The notes under the pieces: generated by a model | Databases searched by the model: none | Told to the model about the DNA's origin: nothing | What the model saw: the letters and a program-made list of their open reading frames with translations, nothing else | Shown: piece after piece, positions 34,056 through 39,885 of the stretch | How the letters are laid out: every line of letters begins with the position of its first letter | Numbering within the stretch: position 1 is the first letter of the stretch | Position numbers and translations under genes: made by a program | NCBI GenBank assembly: GCA_002862465.1 | Contig: PKDD01000043.1 | Span: 1-39,885 of the forward strand | Origin: Haliea sp. | Lineage (GTDB): Bacteria; Pseudomonadota; Gammaproteobacteria; Pseudomonadales; Halieaceae | DNA length: 39,885 nucleotides | Direction: 5' to 3'

Positions 34056-36068
34056 ATGCCCCATATGAAACCGCTTGGCTTTTTTCTCATAGCCACTGCA
34101 TTGGCCGCCGGTTGCTCCGTAGAGGATTATCCCATCAACCGCTACGAGATTGCGGAACCAGCGCCGGCGGTCGAAGTTGAAACACCTTGCGCCGATCGCA
34201 ATCCGCTGCGTAACTTGTACTGGGGAGATACGCATGTACATACTGCTATGTCTACAGATTCTTACCTCGCCGGCGTAAGCATGCTGCCAAACGATGCGCT
34301 GCGCTATGGTTTTGGTGGCAGCCTGCGTCTGCCCCCCAATGACGCGCAGGGTAATCCCACCCGCGAGGTCAGTATCGACCGACCACTAGATTTTATTGCA
34401 ATCACTGATCATGCAGAATTTTTGGGCGAACAATTGCTGTGCACCTCGTCTGATTCGGCCAGCTATGAGAGCGAGTATTGCAACGACTATCGCGGCAGTA
34501 ATTCTCTTGATCTCAACATGGCCAAATACATTATCACGCCTTGGACCTTTCGAGAAGATGATGCCTGTGGTGAAGACGGCAAGCGATGCCGTGATGCCGC
34601 AGAGACCTATTGGCAGAAGAACATCGCCGCAGCAGAAGATTGGGATGATAAAAGTAGCAACTGCGAAAGAACGGCATTTATCGCCTATGAGTACAGTTCT
34701 TATCGTTTAGCCGCTAATTTACACCGCAATATTATCTTTCGTAATAACGTGGTGCCCGCCCTGCCAATAAGCTACATCGAAGAGCCTATGGAATGGAACT
34801 TTTTGCAGCGCCTAAAAGATGTGTGCAAGGACACGGACACCGGCTGCGACGTACTCGCCATCCCGCATAACTCTAATATCAGCAATGGCCGCATGTTCAA
34901 TGTGGACTACTACGGGGCGGATACTGAAAAAGAAAGGAGCGCGAGAGCCACGCTTCGCGCGGAAATGGAACCCGTTGTTGAGATCTATCAGCATAAGGGT
35001 GCCTCCGAGTGCCGCAACGGGATTATCGGTATCTTAAATTCGACTGATGAATTGTGCGCTTTCGAACACATGGAAGACCAGACGATTCAGAATGTTTGGG
35101 GTAAAGACCCTCTGGTCGACGAATGCCCTACCGGCAATTGGGGTCACTGGCGTCCGCACTTGGGGCCCGATTGCTACTCACCACTCAGTTACGCGCGCTA
35201 TGCATTGATTGAGGGCTTAGCACAGGAGGAAATATTGGGGATCAATCCATTCAAGTTCGGCCTGATTGCCAGTACAGATACTCACAATGCTATTGCAGGT
35301 GGCGTAGAAGAGGGCAGTTATCCGGGCCACCTTGGCAACGAAGACGCTAACGCCAGCAAGCGCGTCAGCGATGTTGGCGGGAACAGGGGTAGCTCGAGCG
35401 ATAGCCCCGGCGGCATCATTGGCGTCTGGGCTGAAGAAAATAATCGCGCGCCTATTTTTGACGCTATAAGGCGCAAGGAAGTTTACGGCACGAGTGGTCC
35501 GCGCATCTCAGCCCGATTTTTTGCCGGCTGGGATTATTCTAAAAACTTTTGCAAGCAGGTGCGGGGTGACGATCGCTGGTTAACATCCGCTTATAACAAG
35601 GGTGTGCCCATGGGAGGCGATCTGACAGCAGTTGACGGCGATAAAGCGCCGCGCTTTATCGCCATGGCGATGGCCGACGCTGGCAGCCGCGATTTTCTCG
35701 GTACGCCATTGCAGCGCCTGCAAATTATTAAGGGATGGGTAGATAAAGACGGTAACCGGGTGAACAAGGTCTATGACGTGGCCGGCAATCCGGATAACGA
35801 CGCATCGGTAGACACGCGCACCTGCGAACAATCCGGCCAAGGTTTTGAGCAGTTGTGTGCTGTGTGGGAGGACCCAGCATTCGATGCCAGACTGCGTGCG
35901 GTATACTACATGCGCGTGTTAGAGAACCCCAGTTGCCGCTATGATGCCTGGCAGTGTTTAGACTTGCAGGGAGATGTGCGCCCGGACAGTTGTGACGTGG
36001 ATTCGGTTGTGCATCCCAAATCCATTCAAGAAAGAGCCTGGACCTCGCCGATTTGGTACACCCCATAA
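34056..36068 (+). CDS. DUF3604 lipoprotein
   Basis: The start is set at the ATG at 34056, 7 nt after AGAGGAAG; the GTG at 34029 lacks this. The 670-aa protein has a lipobox LAAGC with C20 as lipid anchor. DUF3604 follows: GDTHVH at 57-62, TDHAEF at 117-122, IPHNSN and DTHNA, a PHP-like set of metal-binding His and Asp. Many Cys residues suit an oxidising compartment. DUF3604 proteins are predicted metal-dependent hydrolases with no established substrate. The divergent TetR regulator and shared motif suggest induction by an unknown compound. Confidence 0.9.
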   Translation: MPHMKPLGFFLIATALAAGCSVEDYPINRYEIAEPAPAVEVETPCADRNPLRNLYWGDTHVHTAMSTDSYLAGVSMLPNDALRYGFGGSLRLPPNDAQGNPTREVSIDRPLDFIAITDHAEFLGEQLLCTSSDSASYESEYCNDYRGSNSLDLNMAKYIITPWTFREDDACGEDGKRCRDAAETYWQKNIAAAEDWDDKSSNCERTAFIAYEYSSYRLAANLHRNIIFRNNVVPALPISYIEEPMEWNFLQRLKDVCKDTDTGCDVLAIPHNSNISNGRMFNVDYYGADTEKERSARATLRAEMEPVVEIYQHKGASECRNGIIGILNSTDELCAFEHMEDQTIQNVWGKDPLVDECPTGNWGHWRPHLGPDCYSPLSYARYALIEGLAQEEILGINPFKFGLIASTDTHNAIAGGVEEGSYPGHLGNEDANASKRVSDVGGNRGSSSDSPGGIIGVWAEENNRAPIFDAIRRKEVYGTSGPRISARFFAGWDYSKNFCKQVRGDDRWLTSAYNKGVPMGGDLTAVDGDKAPRFIAMAMADAGSRDFLGTPLQRLQIIKGWVDKDGNRVNKVYDVAGNPDNDASVDTRTCEQSGQGFEQLCAVWEDPAFDARLRAVYYMRVLENPSCRYDAWQCLDLQGDVRPDSCDVDSVVHPKSIQERAWTSPIWYTP

Positions 36069-36406
36069 TCTCTCAGGGCATAGAACTTGTGCAGAATTGC
36101 CGACGCCATTGTTGAGGATTGGTCAAGGGCGTGTTGGCAAATCAACTTTGTCGCCTGATTCGAATCGCTATTTGAATCCTCGCTGCGCCCTTCGGCAAAG
36201 CGGGCCGCGATGGCTGGGTGGTTAGCGTCCGAATACAGGCCCTATGCAAGTGTAATGACACAGAGGATAAAAACGGTATATTAGCCAGTGTGAAATAGCA
36301 GGCCTTAAATACAGTTTTAACTATCAACACATAGAACAGTACTGCCGAAGTCGATGTGGGCTTGAGTGCGGGTGACTGTGCCCCTAGTAGGTTATTTTAA
36401 CAGCGC
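36069..36406. other. Intergenic region upstream of the acyltransferase gene
   Basis: About 340 bp with no supported gene, repeat or clear terminator. It should hold the promoter of the acyltransferase gene. Confidence 0.4.
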
Positions 36407-37534
36407 GTGACAGGAGCCAACATCGCTGCAACACTCCCTAGCCATCGTGACCCATTGAAGCTCAGTGCAGCAACTTCTGATCAAATTCGGTTTTTGCGTG
36501 TCGCATCAATATTTTTTATGGTTTATGTACATGTCAAGCCGGGATTTCTCGGAGGAGATTGGGAGCGAGACACCGCTATTTACTATGTAGGAGTTCTGTT
36601 TGTAGATATACTGGGTCGTGCCAGTGTGGCCGCACTGAGTCTTGTCAGCGGTTATCTTTTATGGTTTTCTTTACGGCACCGCTCTCCCCTCAAAGCTCTA
36701 GTTTCTCGAGTGCGTGGCGTGCTGGTGCCCATGGCCACGGCTAACATGCTGTTCATTCTGTTTGCCTGGGCTGGAATGTTGTTCTTCAATCATGTTACCA
36801 ATAATATAGAGGCGTTCGTAACCACGCCAACACCAATGAATTTGGTCAATGCTCTGCTGGGCGTGACCTCTCCAACAATTAATACTACGCTTTTTTTTAT
36901 TCGTGATCTCTTTGTAGCTTCATGTCTCTGCATTCTATTTGCGGCGCTGATCGTGGCTCGGCCACGAACAATCATCTTTCTAATCACTGTCTTGACTGTG
37001 ACGGACACAACCTCCCCCGTCATATTCCGACCTACGATATTGTTGTTCATGGTGGCCGGATTCTCTGTTGCCAGCTTGGGAATAACTACTCGCTTAGCAA
37101 TTCGTTTTCTGCCGCTGGGAATCACTCTTCTCCTGTTAGCCATTGCCATTGAATTTGGCGGCATTAAGTTCAGTCATTCCTACTTGATCAACGGTTGGGA
37201 TATTCTAAAGCGAACGGGGCTAGTCATTTTGTTTGTCTCGGCTGCGGTACAGATATTTCCAGAAGGTAAATATTGTCCATGGCTTGCAGCAACCGTGCGG
37301 CAGTGTGAGAGCAGGATTTTTATCTATTATCTCTATCACGCGCCCCTTTTTTCGGTCATGTGGGTTGTTTGGCAGTGGACCACCGGTGGCAGCTATCTAG
37401 CGTCGGATTACCTTGTGTTTTTCTTATGTTGTCCTATCGTGACCTATCTGTTCGTTTATTTCGGCTCTCGGGTGATTGACACCTTCCCTGTGTGGGCTCA
37501 ATCCCTAGTCCGAGGTCCAGCGAGAGGGTCCTAG
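36407..37534 (+). CDS. Acyltransferase-3 family membrane protein
   Basis: The 375-aa protein from GTG 36407 has about ten membrane helices. The N-terminal motif QIRFLRVASIFFMVYVHVKP places the family Arg (R31) and catalytic His (H42) at the usual spacing for the OafA/acyltransferase-3 group. It should move an acyl group, often acetyl, onto a sugar or lipid at the membrane. The substrate is unknown. It is a single gene. No partner sugar-modifying gene is close. Confidence 0.85.
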   Translation: MTGANIAATLPSHRDPLKLSAATSDQIRFLRVASIFFMVYVHVKPGFLGGDWERDTAIYYVGVLFVDILGRASVAALSLVSGYLLWFSLRHRSPLKALVSRVRGVLVPMATANMLFILFAWAGMLFFNHVTNNIEAFVTTPTPMNLVNALLGVTSPTINTTLFFIRDLFVASCLCILFAALIVARPRTIIFLITVLTVTDTTSPVIFRPTILLFMVAGFSVASLGITTRLAIRFLPLGITLLLLAIAIEFGGIKFSHSYLINGWDILKRTGLVILFVSAAVQIFPEGKYCPWLAATVRQCESRIFIYYLYHAPLFSVMWVVWQWTTGGSYLASDYLVFFLCCPIVTYLFVYFGSRVIDTFPVWAQSLVRGPARGS

Positions 37535-37858
37535 AACCCTCACTAGACTGCTCAGGTCGTTTTAGAAGGCAACGGTCCCTTTTTTATAGGCTTCGTAGAC
37601 GGTGCACTGGTAGTGTGGTGAAAACTAGCGATTTTCTTTAGCGTTCAGAAGAACTATTGTGAACTAGTGTGGATCGAATTGAACGGAAACCGATCAACGA
37701 TGACTCCTACCGAGTCAAGGCAGCAAGGGCGCTTCGCGCAGGGACCGCTTAATAGCGTCCACTGCTTACAGCGTTATGTGTCAAAAACAATACGTGTAGT
37801 GGCTTTAATATTCAAGTTATGGCTAACTCTTTAACTGTAAAATTTTAGTGCATTCATA
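37535..37858. other. Intergenic region before the AEC transporter
   Basis: About 325 bp with no supported gene. A short AGCGTTATGTG core at about 37782 recalls integron recombination-site cores, but no partner core was found. No clear terminator. Confidence 0.4.
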
Positions 37859-38773
37859 ATGATAATTTTTATTACAGCGCTTATTCCCGTAATGATTTTA
37901 ATCATGCTGGGATTTATTTTAAGGCGTACTAAATTCTTGCCGGAAGAAACTTGGCCTGGCATGGAAAAGCTAACCTATTTTGTACTTTTTCCAGCTTTGT
38001 TAATTGAAACTCTTGGCAAACAATCTCTTGCTGGAGAACCCTGGCCGTCGATGTTAATAATTGTTGTTGGGACAATAATGACATCAGCAGTGGTGCTGAT
38101 TATTTTTCGGAAAGTATTATCGACGAATAATGCTACCTTCACTTCAATTTTCCAAGGGGGTGTGCGCTTCAATACTTACATTACACTTGCTATTGCTCAA
38201 AGTTTATACGGTGCAACGGGATTAGCAATGGGCTCTATTGCTGCGGGTTTTATGATTGTTTTAATCAATTTTTGGTGTATCTCAGTATTTGTAATTTGGG
38301 GAAAAGGTTCATTTCAAGGGGGGCTACAATTTATAAGAGAGATTGTTGGGAACCCACTAATTGTAGGCTGTACGATTGGCTGGTTTCTAAGCCTAAGTGG
38401 TATTGGATTACCTGTTATCGTTGGAGATATTCTAGGAATAATTGGTCGAGCTGCATTACCGTTGGGACTTTTAGCCGTTGGAGCTGCACTAAAGCTAGAA
38501 GGAATTAAAGGCTATCTTAGCCCCATCGTTTTATCGTCAATAGTGCAATTTGGGTTAAAGCCGTTGGTTACCGCGGCTTTAGTATCTTATACGGGTCTTA
38601 CTGGAGTGGCCGCTGCAGTATTGATTATAGCGTTCATGACTCCAACAGCTCCTTCTGCATACATCCTTTCGCGCCAATTAGGTGGTAACACAGAAGCGAT
38701 GGCGTCTATTATTACAGTGCAAACTTTAATAGCATTTTTTATTATGCCACTACTAGGAACGCTGTTGCTCTAA
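37859..38773 (+). CDS. AEC-family (auxin efflux carrier-like) transporter
   Basis: The 304-aa protein has about ten membrane helices and the AEC layout: a first helix LIPVMILIMLGFILRRTKFL, LTYFVLFPALLIETL, a central GGVRFNTYITLAIA block and the late LIIAFMTPTAPSAYILSRQL. Bacterial members export malonate, malate or other organic acids. The gene is visibly AT-richer than its neighbours, which may mark horizontal transfer. No regulator or enzyme lies next to it to name the substrate. Confidence 0.88.
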   Translation: MIIFITALIPVMILIMLGFILRRTKFLPEETWPGMEKLTYFVLFPALLIETLGKQSLAGEPWPSMLIIVVGTIMTSAVVLIIFRKVLSTNNATFTSIFQGGVRFNTYITLAIAQSLYGATGLAMGSIAAGFMIVLINFWCISVFVIWGKGSFQGGLQFIREIVGNPLIVGCTIGWFLSLSGIGLPVIVGDILGIIGRAALPLGLLAVGAALKLEGIKGYLSPIVLSSIVQFGLKPLVTAALVSYTGLTGVAAAVLIIAFMTPTAPSAYILSRQLGGNTEAMASIITVQTLIAFFIMPLLGTLLL

Positions 38774-39101
38774 CCGGTTACACGAAAGTCGCAATATACT
38801 AGAACGCATTATTTTTATAACGAATATTTGTCACATAATAAGGCCATGAGTTTGACCGCCTTACGCTGCACTTTATGCAGAAAATTAGGGGGCGTTATAT
38901 GTAGACGCGTGTGTGGAATTAGCAGAGTTGGACAACTGTAAGGAATCTGTCAGAAAATAAAATCCGTAATGCCTCAATACTGTCTGACAGGCGCTGTTGC
39001 ATTGGGCTTATGATTCAAGAAAGCTCTAATTCATGTAACAAGACCGAGTAAATTGAAGGCACGCTTGAGGCATCGCACAGTCGGTCAGCGCCTGGCTGAC
39101 G
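38774..39101. other. Intergenic region after the AEC gene
   Basis: About 330 bp between two convergent genes. No gene, repeat or T-tailed hairpin was recognised. Confidence 0.45.
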
Positions 39102-39884
39102 CTACTGACCTTTTCCTATCATAATGTGTGTTGCAGGGTTCAAGTCGCTATTTGGATCAACCAAGTGTCCCGCAGGGAAACTGACCGCAATAGCGGGATC
39201 AGCAGTGTTGAGACACAGAAAGTGGTTGTTATCGCCGTCGCCCAGTTCGGCAAGGGCGACCGGATAAGTTGCATCGATCGAACCGTCTGCGCGATGTATC
39301 TGCACGCGATACAGCTTGCGCTCTGCGTCACCGGGTTCATCACCGTTGGGCAGTGTTATGCCCCCGTTCCAGGTTACCCGGACTATCTGTTGCATACCCC
39401 TAGGGCAGGCTGTGCCCCTGCGTCTTTGTCCCCACTCGCTTTCAGGAACTATCTCCGCTAGTACCAGTGAAGGCCCGGCGTCGAGAGGAGTGACTTCCGT
39501 TTCGGTGCCTTTGAAGTTAAGCGGGTGTATTCCATCAGAGAAGAGGTCGTCGACAATTTGCACTAACACGGGCGGATCTTCAGGCGCATCGCCGAATTCA
39601 CCAATAAGGAGCACGGTTCTGCGTTCTCCAGAGTCAAAGGCAGGTCGCAGGGTGACGCACTTGGGTGTACGCGTATCGCCGGAGCGGGTGATGATCTGAA
39701 ATTGCGTCGGTTCTAGCGCATCGGGATCGACAGTATGCGATAGCACAACGGGCATACCGTCCATTCCCGATGCACCAAAGCAAAGAGCGTTCGCCACGAA
39801 GGGTAGGTCGTTATCCAACCCAAAGAAAGCCGATAGCGGGCGCGTGTCTTCGCTAGGCGTGGCTGACCTTATGAAGACGTTGTA
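39102..39884 (-). CDS. Uncharacterised protein, C-terminal part (runs off right edge)
   Basis: The minus-strand frame is open from the window edge (YNVFIRSATPSED...) to the stop at 39102, about 260 codons, so the N-terminus is missing; the TTG at 39818 is not a real start. The protein is rich in beta-type and acidic residues (VLIGEFGDAPEDPPVLVQIV, ALAELGDGDNNHFLCLN) and has a few scattered cysteines, like a secreted or periplasmic beta protein. It is not a continuation of the left-edge dehydrogenase gene: the reading phase does not join across the ends. I do not recognise the family. Confidence 0.7.
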   Translation of the reverse strand, partial: YNVFIRSATPSEDTRPLSAFFGLDNDLPFVANALCFGASGMDGMPVVLSHTVDPDALEPTQFQIITRSGDTRTPKCVTLRPAFDSGERRTVLLIGEFGDAPEDPPVLVQIVDDLFSDGIHPLNFKGTETEVTPLDAGPSLVLAEIVPESEWGQRRRGTACPRGMQQIVRVTWNGGITLPNGDEPGDAERKLYRVQIHRADGSIDATYPVALAELGDGDNNHFLCLNTADPAIAVSFPAGHLVDPNSDLNPATHIMIGKGQ

Positions 39885-39885
39885 G

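Noticed and set aside
37775-37795. AGCGTTATGTG as an integron attC core
   Set aside because: No partner core or paired palindrome within 150 bp on either side.
1-39885. A circular contig in which the left-edge and right-edge minus-strand genes are one gene
   Set aside because: Joining base 1 to base 39885 puts the right-edge frame out of phase and gives an early stop (TAG); the two proteins also show no shared family pattern.

Overview
The window looks like chromosomal DNA from a free-living, probably marine, gammaproteobacterium. This is inferred from moderate G+C, a nickel superoxide dismutase, pseudoazurin, a DUF3604 lipoprotein, DUF1214/DUF1254 proteins, a Baeyer-Villiger-type monooxygenase, TetR regulators and a metal-dependent hydrolase of the PF10118 type. 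There is no rRNA, recognisable tRNA, CRISPR array, phage block or transposase. Both edges cut genes: an N-terminal part of a glucose/sorbosone dehydrogenase-like protein at the left, and the C-terminal part of an unrecognised protein at the right.

Region 1 (1-11.4 kb) is loosely packed. It holds mostly minus-strand, single, functionally unrelated genes with long spacers: a calcineurin-like phosphoesterase, a SAM methyltransferase, a two-domain glycosyltransferase (plus strand), a Stf0 sulfotransferase, a PliG-like lysozyme inhibitor, an isochorismatase-type hydrolase, a tiny SEC-C protein, a SpoIIAA-like protein, a Cys/His-rich protein, and a small membrane protein broken by two frameshifts. 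The three glycan-type enzymes suggest a remnant of surface-polysaccharide functions.

Region 2 (11.9-17.9 kb) is a tight plus-strand operon of sodium:solute symporter, Gfo/Idh/MocA dehydrogenase, xylose-reductase-like aldo-keto reductase and TauD/SyrP-like dioxygenase. It looks like an uptake and modification pathway for a polyol, sugar or similar small molecule. A 53-aa orphan protein and a DoxX protein follow.

Region 3 (18.0-26.3 kb) looks like hydrophobic-substrate metabolism. A TetR regulator is divergent from a BVMO-SDR pair, with a perfect 14-bp-arm operator between them. Then come a 33-bp perfect palindrome, a PF10118 hydrolase, a MerR regulator with a long helical C-terminus, a START-domain protein, and DUF1214 and DUF1254 proteins.

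Region 4 (26.8-30.8 kb) is copper and nickel redox biology. It has a pseudoazurin, then a perfect Fur-type palindrome over a promoter driving a small membrane protein, nickel superoxide dismutase (HCDIPC hook) and its S26-type maturation peptidase. An FAD-dependent oxidoreductase follows.

Region 5 (31-36 kb) is built around a second TetR regulator. Near-identical motifs lie upstream of a minus-strand pair (a small beta-rich protein and a QueG-like double 4Fe-4S protein) and between tetR and the divergent DUF3604 lipoprotein gene. This suggests one small regulon. A 10-copy heptamer tandem repeat lies between tetR and the pair.

Region 6 (36.4 kb to the end) has an acyltransferase-3 membrane protein, an AT-richer AEC-family transporter, and the partial gene at the right edge.
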